This document shows positions 1-13,789 of a stretch of 64,000 bases of DNA, piece by piece. Source of the stretch: Cladorhizidae sp. MBARI D1340-BT2 (Eukaryota > Porifera > Demospongiae > Poecilosclerida > Cladorhizidae); assembly GCA_028752905.1 (NCBI GenBank), contig JAQNBH010000003.1, positions 35,368,697 to 35,432,696 of the forward strand, written 5' to 3'. Every line of letters begins with the position of its first letter. The stretch's first letter is position 1. A program made the translations under genes and the position numbers. The notes beneath the pieces were generated by a model. That model did no database searches, was not told the DNA's origin, and saw nothing but the letters and a program-made list of their open reading frames with translations.

Positions 1-1899
1 CCACTCTAGATGAGCACACTAGCACACAGAGACAAACACAAACACAATGTCCACTCCCACTCTAGATGAGCACACTAGAACACAGAGACAACCACAAACA
101 CAATGTCCACTCCCGCTCTAGATGAGCACACTAGAACACAGAAACAACCACAAACACAATGTCCACTCCCACTGTAGATGAGCACACTAGAACACAGAGA
201 CAACCACAAACACAATGTCCACTCCCACTCTAGATGAGCACACTAGAACACAGACACAACCACAAACACAATGTCCACTTCCACTCTAGATGAGCACACT
301 AGAGTGCACAGAGTCAACCACAAACACAATGTCCTCTCCCACTCTAGATGAGCACATTAGAACACAGAGACAACCACAAACACAATGTACTCTCCCACTC
401 TAGATGAGCAACTAGAACACTGAGACAACCACAAACACAATGTCTACTCCAACTCTAGATGAGCACACATGAACACAGAGACAACCACAAACACAATGTC
501 CACTCCCACTCTAGATGAGCACACTAGAACACAGAGACAACCACAAACACAATGTCCACTTCCACTCTAGATGAGCACACTAGAACACAGAGACAACTAC
601 AAATACAATGTCCACTCCCACTCTAGATGAGCACACTAGAACACAGAGACAACCACAAACACAATGTCCTCTCCCACTCTAGATGAGCACACTAGAACAC
701 AGAGACAACCACAAACACAATGTCCTCTCCCTCTCTAAATGAGCACACTAGAACACAGAGACAACCACAAACACAATGTCCTCTCCCACTCTAGATGAGC
801 ACACTAGAACACAGAGACAACCACAAACACAATGTCCTCTCCCACTCTAGATGAGCACACTAGAACACAGAGACAATCACAAACACAATGTCCAGTCCCA
901 CTCTAAATGAGCACACTAGAACACAGACACCACAAACACAATGTCCACTCCCACTCTAAATGAGCACACTAGAACATAGACAACCACAAACACAATGTCC
1001 ACTCCCACTCTAGGTGAGCACACTAGAACACAGAGACAACCACAAACACAATGTCCACTCCCACTCTAGATGAGCACACTAGAACACAGAGACAACTACA
1101 AACACAATGTCCACTCCCACTCTAGATGAGCACACTAGAACACAGAGACAACCACAAACACAATGTCCACTCCCACTCTAGTTGAGCACACTAGAACACA
1201 GAGACAACCACAAACACAAAGTCCACTCCCACTCTAGATGAGCACAATAGAACACAGACACAACCACAAATACAATGTCTACTTCCACTCTAGATGAGCA
1301 CATTAGAGTGCACAGAGTCAACCACAAACACAATGTCCACTCCCACTCTAGATGAACACACTAAAACACAGAGACAACCACAAACACAATGTCCACTCCC
1401 ACTCTAGATGAGCACACTAGAACACAGAGACAACCACACACACAATGTCCACTCCCACTCTAGATGAGCACACTAGAACACAGAGACGACCACAAACACA
1501 ATGTACACTCCCACTCTAGATGAGCACACTAGAACACAGAGACAACCACAAACACAATGTCCACTCCCACTCTAGATGAGCACACTACAACACAGAGACA
1601 ACCACAAACACAATGTCCACTCCTACTCTAGATGAGCACACTAAAACACAGAGACAACCACAAACACAATGTCCACTCCCACTCTAGATGAGCACACTAG
1701 AACACAGAGACAACCACAAACACAATGTCCACTCCCACTCTAGATGAGCACACTAGAACACAGAGACAACCACAAACACAATGTCCTCTCCCACTCTAGA
1801 TGAGCACACTAGAACACAGAGACAACCACAAACACAATGTCCTCTCCCACTCTAGATGAGCACACTAGCACACAGAGACAACCACAAACACAATGTCCA
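1..1899 (+). repeat. Type B HOR block, about 34 monomers
   Basis: First copy of the type B variant series. The rare variant CCCGCTC at 112 recurs at 2012, a spacing of 1,900 bp, which is 34 monomers less small indels. Diagnostic variants inside are TCCAGTCCCAC at 891 followed by CTCTAAATGAG, shortened monomers reading CACAGACACCAC and CATAGACAACC, CTAGGTGAGC, CTAGTTGAGC, GACGACC with ATGTACAC, and CACTACAAC. The same series reappears near 9,700-10,550 and 31,360-33,710. There is no gene. The left edge is cut by the window. Confidence 0.85.
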
Positions 1900-4205
1900 C
1901 TCCCACTCTAGATGAGCACACTAGAACACAGACAAACACAAACACAATGTCCACTCCCACTCTAGATGAGCACACTAGAACACAGAGACAACCACAAACA
2001 CAATGTCCACTCCCGCTCTAGATGAGCACACTAGAACACAGAAACAACCACAAACACAATGTCCACTCCCACTCTAGATGAGCACACTAGAACACAGACA
2101 CAACCACAAACACAATGTCCACTTCCACTCTAGATGAGCACACTAGAGTGCACAGAGTCAACCACAAACACAATGTCCACTCCCACTCTAGATGAGCACA
2201 CTAGAACACAGAGACAACCACAAACACAATTTCCACTCCCACTCTAGATGAACACACTAAAACACAGAGACAACCACACACACAATGTCCACTCCCACTC
2301 TAGATGAGCACACTAGAACACAGAGACAACCACAAACACAATGTCCACTCCCACTCTAGATGAGCATACTAGAACACAGAGACAATCACAAACACAATGT
2401 CCACTCCCACTCTAGATGAGCACACTACAACACAGAGACAACCACAAACACAATGTCCACTCCCACTCTAGATGAGCACAATAGAACACAGAGACAACCA
2501 CAAACACAATGTCCACTCCCATTCTAGATGAGCACACTAGAATACAGATACAACCACAAACACAATGTCCACTCCCACTCTAGATGAGCACACTAGAACA
2601 CAGAGACAATCACAAACACAATGTCCACTCCCACTCTAGATGAGCACACTAGAACACAGAGACATCCACAAACACAATTTCCAGATGAGCACACTAGAAC
2701 ACAGAGACAACCCCAAACACAATGTCCACTCCCACTCTAGATGAGCACACTAGAACACAGAGATAACCACAAACATAATGTCCACTCCCACTCTAGATGA
2801 GCACACTAGAACACAGAGACAACCACAAACACAATGTCCACTCCCACTGTAGATGAACACACTAGAACACAGAGACAACCACAAACACAATGCCCACTCC
2901 CACTCTAGATGAGCATACTAGAACACAGAGACAACCACAAACACAATGTCCACTCCCACTCTAGATGAGCACACTAGAACACAGAGACAACCACAAACGC
3001 AATGTCCACTCCCACTCTAGATGAGCACACTAGAACACAGAGACAACCACAAACGCAATGTCCACTCCCACTCTAGATGAGCACACTAGAACACAGAGAC
3101 AACCACAAACGCAATGTCCACTCCCACTCTAGATGAGCACACTAGAACACAGAGACAACCACACACACAATGTCCACTCCCACTCTAGATGAGCACACTA
3201 GAACACAGAGACAAACACAAACACAATGTCTACTCCCACTCTAGATGAGCACACTAGAACACCGAGACAACCACAAACACAATGTCCACTCCCACTCTAG
3301 ATGAACACACTAGAACACCGAGACAACCACAAACACAATGTCCACTCCCACTCTAGATGAGCACACTAGAACACAGAGACAACCACAAACACAATGTCCA
3401 CTCCCACTCTAGATGAGCACACTAGAACACAGAGACAACCACAAATGCAATGCCCACTCCCACTCAAGATGAGCACACTAGAACACAGAGACAACCACAA
3501 ACACAATTTCCACTCCCACTATAGATGAGCACTCTAGAACACGGAGACAACCACAAACACAATGTCCACTCCCACTCTAGATGAGCACACTAGAATACAG
3601 AGACAACCACACACACAATGTCCACTCCCAATCTAGATGAGCACACTAGAACACAGAGACAACCACAAACACAATGTCCTCTCCCACTCTAGATGGGTAC
3701 ACTAGACCACAGAGACAACCACAAACACAATGTCCACTCCCACTCTAGATGAGCACACTAGAACACAGAGACAACCACAAACACAATGTCCACTCCCACT
3801 CTAGATGAGCACACTAGAACACAGAGACAACCACAATCACAATGTCCACTCCCACTCTAGATGAACACACTAGAACACAGAGACAACCACAAACACAATG
3901 TCCACTCCCACTCTAGATGAGCACACTATAACACAGAGACAACCACAAACACAATGTCCACTCCCACTCTAGATGAGCACACTAGAACACAGAGACAACC
4001 ACAAATACAATGTCCACTCCCACTCTAGATGAGCACACTAGAACACAGAGAAAACCACAAACACAATGTCCACTCCCACTCTAGATGAGTACACTAGAAC
4101 ACAGAGACAACGACAAACACAATGTCCACTCCCACTCTAGATGAGCACACTAGAACACAGACACAACCACAAACACAATGTCCACTTCCACACTAGATGA
4201 GCACA
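1900..4205 (+). repeat. B-to-A composite block, diverged relative of the 3,243-bp units
   Basis: This stretch passes from type B monomers into type A monomers. It aligns with 11.0-13.05 kb at a constant shift of 8,848 bp, exactly 158 monomers. Shared landmarks at that shift are an 11-bp deletion monomer (2681 and 11529), CTGTAGATGAAC (2849 and 11697), GACAAACACAAAC (3211 and 12059) and the start of the paired 58-bp monomers (4206 and 13054). It is therefore an older third copy of the composite unit duplicated at 10,547-17,032. The shift breaks on both sides: before about 2.05 kb one monomer is missing, and after about 4.56 kb two monomers present near 13.44-13.51 kb are absent. Non-coding. 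Confidence 0.85.
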
Positions 4206-4321
4206 CTAGAGTGCACAGAGTCAACCACAAACACAATGTCCACTCCCATACTAGATGAGAACACTAGAGTGCACAGAGTCAACCACAAACACAATGTCCA
4301 CTCCCACTCTAGATGAGCACA
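4206..4321 (+). repeat. Paired 58-bp variant monomers (type A landmark)
   Basis: Two neighbouring monomers read CTAGAGTGCACAGAGTCAAC where consensus has CTAGAACACAGAGACAAC, a net 2-bp gain. Starts are 58 bp apart. The pair recurs at 5946, 8861, 13054, 16297, 21789, 23697, 25605, 28633 and 30317 and serves as the type A unit boundary. Single 58-bp monomers occur in type B (near 301, 1305, 2145, 10264, 10993, 14236, 32000, 33174, 34127) and type C (near 34576, 36639). In type E the related monomer reads GAGTGCACAGTC or GAGTGCACAATC and is back to 56 bp. Each gives a GTGCAC (ApaLI-type) site. Confidence 0.93.
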
Positions 4322-5945
4322 CTAGAACACAGAGACAACCACAAACACAATGTCCACTCCCACTCTAGATGAACACACTAGAACACAGAGACAACCACAA
4401 ACACAATGTCCACTCCCACTCTAGATGAGCACACTAGAACACAGAGACAACCACACACACAATGTCCACTCCCACTCTAGATGAGCACACTAGAACACAG
4501 AGACAACCACAAACACAATGTCCACTCCCACTCTAGATGAGAACACTATAACATAGAGACAACCACAAACACAATGTCCACTCCCACTCTAGATGAGCAC
4601 ACTAGAACACAGAGACAATCACAAACACAATGTCCACTCCCACTCTAGATGAGCAGACTAGAACACAGAGACAACCACAAACACAATGTCCACTCCCACT
4701 CTAGATGGGCACACTAGAACACAGAGACAACCACAAACACAATGTCCACTCCCACTCTAGATGAGCACACTAGAACACAGAGACAACCACAAACACAATG
4801 TCCACTCCCACTCTAGATGAGCACACTAGAACACAGAGACAACCACAAACACAATGTCCACTCCTATTCTAGATGAGCACACTAGAACACAGATACAACC
4901 ACAAACGCAATGTCCACTCCCACTCTAGATGAGCACACTAGAACACCGAGACAACCACAAACACAATGTCCACTCCCACTCTAGATGAGCACACTAGAAC
5001 ACCGAGACAACCACAAACACAATGTCCACTCCCACTCTAGATGAGCACACTAGAATACAGAGACAACCACAAACACAATGTCCACTCCCACTCTAGATGA
5101 GCACAATAGAACACAGAGACAACCACAAACGCAATGCCCACTCCCACTCAAGATGAGCACACTAGAACACAGAGACAACCACAAACACAATTTCCACTCC
5201 CACTATAGATGAGCACTCTAGAACACGGAGACAACCACAAACACAATGTCCACTCCCACTCTAGATGAGCACACTAGAATACCGAGACAACCACACACAC
5301 AATGTCCACTCCCAATCTAGATGAGCACACTAGAACACAGAGACAACCACAAACACAATGTCCTCTCCCACTCTAGATGAGTACACTAGACCACAGAGAC
5401 AACCACAAACACAATGTCCACTCCCACTCTAGATGAGCACACTAGAACACAGAGACAACCACAAACACAATGTCCACTCCCACTCTAGATGAGCACACTT
5501 GAACACAGAGACAACCACAATCACAATGTCCACTCCCACTCTAGATGAACACACTAGAACACAGAGACAACCACAAACACAATGTCCACTCCCACTCTAG
5601 ATGAGCACACTAGAACACAGAGATTACCACAAACACAATGTCCACTCCCACTCTAGATGAGCACACTATAACACAGAGACAACCACAAATACAATGTCCA
5701 CTCCCACTCTAGATGAGCACACTAGAACACAGAGACAACCACAAATATAATGTCCACTCCCACTCTAGATGAGCACACTAGAACACAGAGAAAACCACAA
5801 ACACAATGTCCACTCCCACTCTAGATGAGCACACTAGAACACAGAGACAACGACAAACACAATGTCCACTCCCACTCTAGATGAGCACACTAGAACACAG
5901 ACACAACCACAAACACAATGTCCACTTCCACACTAGATGAGCACA
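4206..5945 (+). repeat. Type A HOR unit, 31 monomers, 1,740 bp
   Basis: Bounded by successive paired 58-bp monomers carrying GAGTGCACAGAGTC. The 1,740-bp length equals 31 x 56 plus two 2-bp insertions. It contains the type A order seen elsewhere, with CAGACTAG, GATGGGCAC, CACCGAGAC, CTCAAGATG, CACTATAGATG, GAACACGGAG, CCCAATCTAG, GAGTACACTAGACC and CAACGACAAAC. It lacks the CATTACAAC and CTAATACAC monomers that normally sit before GACAATCAC. Non-coding. Confidence 0.85.
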
Positions 5946-8860
5946 CTAGAGTGCACAGAGTCAACCACAAACACAATGTCCACTCCCACACTAGATGAGA
6001 ACACTAGAGTGCACAGAGTCAACCACAAACACAATGTCCACTCCCACTCTAGATTAGCACACTAGAACACAGAGACAACCACAAACACAATGTCCACTCC
6101 CACTCTAGATGAACACACTAGAACACAGACACAACCACAAACACAATGTCCACTCCCACTCTAGATGAGCACACTAGAACACAGAGACAACCACACACAC
6201 AATGTCCACTCCCACTCTAGATGAGCACACTAGAACACAGAGACAACCACAAACACAATGTCCACTCCCACTCTAGATGAGCACACTATAACACAGAGAC
6301 AACCACAAACACAATGTCCACTCCCACTCTAGATGAGCACATTACAACACAGAGACAACCACAAACACAATGTCCACTCCCACTCTAGATGAGCACACTA
6401 ATACACAGAGACAACTACAAACACAATGTCCACTCCCACTCTAGATGAGCACACTAAAACACAGAGACAATCACAAACACAATGTCCACTCCCACTCTAG
6501 ATGAGCAGACTAGAACACAGAGACAACCACAAACACAATGTCCACTCCCACTCTAGATGGGCACACTAGAACACAGAGACAACCACAAACACAATGTCCA
6601 CTCCCACTCTAGATGAGCACACTAGAACACAGAGACAACCACAAACACAATGTCCACTCCCACTCTAGATGAGCATAATAGAACACAGAGACAACCACAA
6701 ACACAATGTCCACTCCCATTCTAGATGAGCACACTAGAACACAGATACAACCACAAACGCAATGTCCACTCCCACTCTAGATGAGCACACTAGAACACAG
6801 AGACAAACACAAACACAATGTCTACTCCCACTCTAGATGAGCACACTAGAACACCGAGACAACCACAAACACAATGTCCACTCCCACTCTAGATTAGCAC
6901 ACTAGAACACCGAGACAACCACAAACACAATGTCCACTCCCACTCTAGATGAGCACACTAGAACACAGAGACAACCACAAACACAATGTCCACTCCCACT
7001 CTAGATGAGCACACTAGAACACAGAGACAACCACAAACGCAATGCCCACTCCCACTCAAGATGAGCACACTAGAACACAGAGACAACCACAAACACAATT
7101 TCCACTCCCACTATAGATGAGCACTCTAGAACACGGAGACAACCACAAACACAATGTCCACTCCTACTCTAGATGAGCACACTAGAATACAGAGACAACC
7201 ACACACACAATGTCCACTCCCAATCTAGATGAGCACACTAGAACACAGAGACAACCACAAACACAATGTCCACTCCCACTCTAGATGAGCACACTAGAAC
7301 ACAGAGACAACCACAAACACAATGTCCACTCCCACTCTAGATGAGAACACTATAACATAGAGACAACCACAAACACAATGTCCACTCCCACTCTAGATGA
7401 GCACATTACAACACAGAGACAACCACAAACACAATGTCCACTCCCACTCTAGATGAGCACACTAATACATAGCGACAACTACAAACACAATGTCCACTCC
7501 CACTCTAGATGAGCACACTAGAACACAGAGACAATCACAAACACAATGTCCACTCCCACTCTAGATGAGCAGACTAGAACACAGAGACAACCACAAACAC
7601 AATGTCCACTCCCACTCTAGATGGGCACACTAGAACACAGAGACAACCACAAACACAATGTCCACTCCCACTCTAGATGAGCACACTAGAACACAGAGAC
7701 AACCACAAACACAATGTCCACTCCCACTCTAGATGAGTACACTAGAACACAGAGACAACCACAAACACAATGTCCACTCCCACTCTAGATGAGCACACTA
7801 GAACACAGAGACAACCACAACACAATGTCCACTCCCACTCTAGATGAGCACACTAGAACACAGAGACAAACACAAACACAATGTCTACTCCCACTCTAGA
7901 TGAGCACACTAGAACACCGAGACAACCACAAACACAATGTCCACTCCCACTCTAGATGAGCACACTAGAACACCGAGACAACCACAAACACAATGTCCAC
8001 TCCCACTCTAGATGAGCACACTAGAATACAGAGACAACCACAAACACAATGTCCACTCCCACTCTAGATGAGCACACTAGAACACAGAGACAACCACAAA
8101 CGCAATGCCCACTCCCACTCAAGATGAGCACACTAGAACACAGAGACAACCACAAACACAATTTCCACACCCACTATAGATGAGCACTCTAGAACACGGA
8201 GACAACCACAAACACAATGCCCACTCCCACTCTAGATGAGCACACTAGAATACAGAGACAACCACACACACAATGTCCACTCCCAATCTAGATGAGCACA
8301 CTAGAACACAGAGACAACCACAAACACAATGTCCTCTCCCACTCTAGATGAGTACACTAGACCACAGAGACAACCACAAACACAATGTCCACTCCCACTC
8401 TAGATGAGCACACTAGAACACAGAGACAACCACAAACACAATGTCCACTCCCACTCTAGATGAGCACACTTGAACACAGAGACAACCACAATCACAATGT
8501 CCACTCCCACTCTAGATGAACACACTAGAACACAGAGACAACCACAAACACAATGTCCACTCCCACTCTAGATGAGCACACTAGAACACAGAGACAACCA
8601 CAAACACAATGTCCACTCCCACTCTAGATGAGCACACTATAACACAGAGACAACCACAAACACAATGTCCACTCCCACTCTAGATGAGCACACTAGAACA
8701 CAGAGACAACCACAAATATAATGTCCACTCCCACTCTAGATGAGCACACTAGAACACAGAGAAAACCACAAACACAATGTCCACTCCCACTCTAGATGAG
8801 CACACTAGAACACAGAGACAACGACAAACACAATGTCCACTCCCACTCTAGATGAGCACA
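5946..8860 (+). repeat. Type A compound unit, 52 monomers, 2,915 bp
   Basis: Runs from one 58-bp pair to the next. 2,915 bp equals 52 x 56 plus 4 (two 58-bp monomers) minus 1 (a one-base deletion, CCACAACACAATG near 7817). It contains two CTAATAC marker monomers, at 6398 and 7462, 1,064 bp or 19 monomers apart, so part of the type A series is repeated internally. The second carries a G in the following CAGCGACAAC, shared with 18,765 and 20,445. Most of this block belongs to a segment that recurs about 13 kb downstream. Non-coding. Confidence 0.85.
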
Positions 8861-9700
8861 CTAGAGTGCACAGAGTCAACCACAAACACAATGTCCACTC
8901 CCACACTAGATGAGAACACTAGAGTGCACAGAGTCAACCACAAACACAATGTCCACTCCCACTCTAGATTAGCACACTAGAACACAGAGACAACCACAAA
9001 CACAATGTCCACTCCCACTCTAGATGAACACACTAGAACACAGACACAACCACAAACACAATGTCCACTCCCACTCTAGATGAGCACACTAGAACACAGA
9101 GACAACCACACACACAATGTCCACTCCCACTCTAGATGAGCACACTAGAACACAGAGACAACCACAAACACAATGTCCACTCCCACTCTAGATGAGCACA
9201 CTATAACACAGAGACAACCACAAACACAATGTCCACTCCCACTCTAGATGAGCACATTACAACACAGAGACAACCACAAACACAATGTCCACTCCCACTC
9301 TAGATGAGCACACTAATACACAGAGACAACTACAAACACAATGTCCACTCCCACTCTAGATGAGCACACTAGAACACAGAGACAATCACAAACACAATGT
9401 CCACTCCCACTCTAGATGAGCAGACTAGAACACAGAGACAACCACAAACACAATGTCCACTCCCACTCTAGATGGGCACACTAGAACACAGAGACAACCA
9501 CAAACACAATGTCCACTCCCACTCTAGATGAGCACACTAGAACACAGAGACAACCACAAACACAATGTCCACTCCCACTCTAGATGAGCACAATAGAACA
9601 CAGAGACAACCACAAACACAATGTCCACTCCCATTCTAGATGAGCACACTAGAACACAGATACAACCACAAACGCAATGTCCACTCCCACTCTAGATGAG
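8861..9700 (+). repeat. Type A partial unit
   Basis: Begins at the next 58-bp pair and follows the type A order: GATTAGCAC, GATGAACAC with CAGACACAACC, ACACACAC, CTATAACAC, CATTACAAC, CTAATACAC at 9313, GACAATCAC, GAGCAGAC, GATGGGCAC, CACAATAG, CCCATTCTAG, CAGATACAACC with CGCAATG. The monomer normally preceding the 58-bp pair, carrying CAGACACAACC and CACTTCCACAC, is missing here. It then switches to type B near 9,700. Non-coding. Confidence 0.8.
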
Positions 9701-10546
9701 CACACTAGAACACAGAGAAAACCACAAACACAATGTCCTCTCCCACTCTAGATGAGCACACTAGAACACAGAGACAACCACAAACACAATGTCCTCTCCC
9801 ACTCTAGATGAGCACACTAGAACACAGAGACAATCACAAACACAATGTCCAGTCCCACTCTAAATGAGCACACTAGAACACAGACAACCACAAACACAAT
9901 GTCCACTCCCACTCTAAATGAGCACACTAGAACATAGACAACCACAAACACAATGTCCACTCCCACTCTAGGTGAGCACACTAGAACACAGAGACAACCA
10001 CAAACACAATGTCCACTCCCACTCTAGATGAGCACACTAGAACACAGAGACAACTACAAACACAATGTCCACTCCCACTCTAGATGAGCACACTAGAATA
10101 CAGAGACAACCATAAACACAATGTCCACTCCCACTCTAGTTGAGCACACTAGAACACAGAGACAACCACAAACACAATGTCCACTCCCACTCTAGATGAG
10201 CACAATAGAACACAGACACAACCACAAATACAATGTCTACTTCCACTCTATATGAGCACATTAGAGTGCACAGAGTCAACCACAAACACAATGTCCACTC
10301 CCACTCTAGATGAACACACTAAAACACAGAGACAACCACAAACACAATGTCCACTCCCACTCTAGATGAGCACACTAGAACACAGAGACAACCACAAACA
10401 CAATGTCCACTCCCACTCTAGATGAGCACACTAGAACACAGAGACGACCACAAACACAATGTACACTCCCACTCTAGATGAGCACACTAGAACACAGAGA
10501 CAACCACAAACACAATGTCCACTCCCACTCTAGATGAGCACACTAC
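9700..10546 (+). repeat. Type B HOR block, second occurrence
   Basis: The order CCTCTCCC, CAATCAC, TCCAGTCCC (9848), CTCTAAATG with 54-bp monomers CACAGACAACC and CATAGACAACC, CTAGGTGAG, CTAGTTGAG, CACAATAG with AAATACAATG, a 58-bp monomer near 10264, GACGACC with ATGTACAC, and CACTACAAC repeats the series of 650-1,600. A 62-codon ORF at 10177-10365 (+) is an accident of the 58-bp monomer shifting frame and is not a gene. Confidence 0.85.
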
Positions 10547-13500
10547 AACACAGAGACAACCACAAACACAATGTCCACTCCCACTCTAGATGAGCACACT
10601 AGAACACAGAGACAACCACAAACACAATGTCCACTCCCACTCTAGATGAGCACACTAGAACACAGAGACAACCACAAACACAATGTCCTCTCCCACTCTA
10701 GATGAGCACACTAGAACACAGAGACAACCACAAACACAATGTCCTCTCCCACTCTAGATGAGCACACTAGAACACAGAGACAACCACAAACACAATGTCC
10801 ACTCCCGCTCTAGATGAGCACACTAGAACACAGAGACAACCACAAACACAATGTCCACTCCCACTGTAGATGAGCACACTAGAACACAGAGACAACCACA
10901 AACACAATGTCCACTCCCACTCTAGATGAGCACACTAGAACACAGACACAACCACAAACACAATGTCCACTTCCACTCTAGATGAGCACACTAGAGTGCA
11001 CAGAGTCAACCACAAACACAATGTCCACTCCCACTCTAGATGAGCACACTAGAACACAGAGACAACCACAAACACAATTTCCACTCCCACTCTAGATGAA
11101 CACACTAAAACACAGAGACAACCACACACACAATGTCCACTCCCACTCTAGATGAGCACATTAGAACACAGAGACAACCACAAACACAATGTCCACTCCC
11201 ACTCTAGATGAGCATACTAGAACACAGAGACAACCACAAACACAATGTCCACTCCCACTCTAGATGAGCACACTACAACACAGAGACAACCACAAACACA
11301 ATGTCCACTCCCACTCTAGATGAACACAATAGAACACAGAGACAACCACAAACACAATGTCCACTCCCATTCTAGATGAGCACACTAGAACACAGATACA
11401 ACCACAAACACAATGTCCACTCCCACTCTAGATGAGCACACTAGAACACAGAGACAATCACAAACACAATGTCCACTCCCACTCTAGATGAGCACACTAG
11501 AACACAGAGACATCCACAAACACAATGTCCAGATGAGCATACTAGAACACAGAGACAACCCCAAACACAATGTCCACTCCCACTCTAGATGAGCACACTA
11601 GAACACAGAGATAACCACAAACATAATGTCCACTCCCACTCTAGATGAGCACACTAGAACACAGAGACAACCACAAACACAATGTCCACTCCCACTGTAG
11701 ATGAACACACTAGAACACAGAGACAACCACAAACACAATGCCCACTCCCACTCTAGATGAGCATACTAGAACACAGAGACAACCACAAACACAATGTCCA
11801 CTCCCACTCTAGATGAGCACACTAGAACACAGAGACAACCACAAACGCAATGTCCACTCCCACTCTAGATGAGCACACTAGAACACAGAGACAAACACAA
11901 ACGCAATGTCCACTCCCACTCTAGATGAGCACACTAGAACACAGAGACAACCACAAACGCAATGTCCACTCCCACTCTAGATGAGCACACTAGAACACAG
12001 AGACAACCACAAACGCAATGTCCACTCCCACTCTAGATGAGCACACTAGAACACAGAGACAAACACAAACACAATGTCTACTCCCACTCTAGATGAGCAC
12101 ACTAGAACACCAAGACAACCACAAACACAATGTCCACTCCCACTCTAGATGAACACACTAGAACACCGAGACAACCACAAACACAATGTCCACTCCCACT
12201 CTAGATGAGCACACTAGAACACAGAGACAACCACAAACACAATGTCCACTCCCACTCTAGATGAGCACACTAGAACACAGAGACAACCACAAATGCAATG
12301 CCCACTCCCACTCAAGATGAGCACACTAGAACACAGAGACAACCACAAACACAATTTCCACTCCCACTATAGATGAGCACTCTAGAACACGGAGACAACC
12401 ACAAACACAATGTCCACTCCCACTCTAGATGAGCACACTAGAATACAGAGACAACCACACACACAATGTCCACTCCCAATCTAGATGAGCACACTAGAAC
12501 ACAGAGACAACCACAAACACAATGTCCTCTCCCACTCTAGATGAGTACACTAGACCACAGAGACAACCACAAACACAATGTCCACTCCCACTCTAGATGA
12601 GCACACTAGAACACAGAGACAACCACAAACACAATGTCCACTCCCACTCTAGATGAGCACACTAGAACACAGAGACAACCACAATCACAATGTCCACTCC
12701 CACTCTAGATGAACACACTAGAACACAGAGACAACCACAAACACAATGTCCACTCCCACTCTAGATGAGCACACTATAACACAGAGACAACCACAAACAC
12801 AATGTCCACTCCCACTCTAGATGAGCACACTAGAACACAGAGACAACCACAAATACAATGTCCACTCCCACTCTAGATGAGCACACTAGAACACAGAGAA
12901 AACCACAAACACAATGTCCACTCCCACTCTAGATGAGTACACTAGAACACAGAGACAACGACAAACACAATGTCCACTCCCACTCTAGATGAGCACACTA
13001 GAACACAGACACAACCACAAACACAATGTCCACTTCCACACTAGATGAGCACACTAGAGTGCACAGAGTCAACCACAAACACAATGTCCACTCCCACACT
13101 AGATGAGAACACTAGAGTGCACAGAGTCAACCACAAACACAATGTCCACTCCCACTCTAGATGAGCACACTAGAACACAGAGACAACCACAAACACAATG
13201 TCCACTCCCACTCTAGATGAACACACTAGAACACAGAGACAACCACAAACACAATGTCCACTCCCACTCTAGATGAGCACACTAGAACACAGAGACAACC
13301 ACACACACAATGTCCACTCCCACTCTAGATGAGCACACTAGAACACAGAGACAACCACAAACACAATGTCCACTCCCACTCTAGATGAGAACACTATAAC
13401 ATAGAGACAACCACAAACACAATGTCCACTCCCACTCTAGATGAGCACATTACAACACAGAGACAACCACAAACACAATGTCCACTCCCACTCTAGATGA

Positions 13501-13789
13501 GCACACTAATACACAGAGACAACTACAAACACAATGTCCACTCCCACTCTAGATGAGCACACTAGAACACAGAGACAATCACAAACACAATGTCCACTCC
13601 CACTCTAGATGAGCAGACTAGAACACAGAGACAACCACAAACACAATGTCCACTCCCACTCTAGATGGGCACACTAGAACACAGAGACAACCACAAACAC
13701 AATGTCCACTCCCACTCTAGATGAGCACACTAGAACACAGAGACAACCACAAACACAATGTCCACTCCCATTCTAGATGAGCACACTAG
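10547..13789 (+). repeat. 3,243-bp B-to-A composite unit, copy 1
   Basis: First copy of a 58-monomer tandem duplication; 58 x 56 minus an 11-bp deletion plus three 2-bp insertions gives 3,243. Homology to copy 2 starts at 10547 (mismatch at 10546 versus 13789) and all landmarks keep the shift: CCCGCTC at 10804 and 14047, the 11-bp deletion monomer at 11529 and 14772, the 58-bp pair at 13054 and 16297, CTAATAC at 13506 and 16749. I saw two substitutions between copies, near 13281 and 13692. The unit fuses a type B half with a type A half. Non-coding. Confidence 0.93.

Noticed and set aside
10177..10365. 62-codon ORF on + strand
   Set aside because: It reads straight through satellite monomers; a 58-bp monomer shifts the frame past a stop. 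No start context, no domain, only low-complexity T/P/H/Q repeats.
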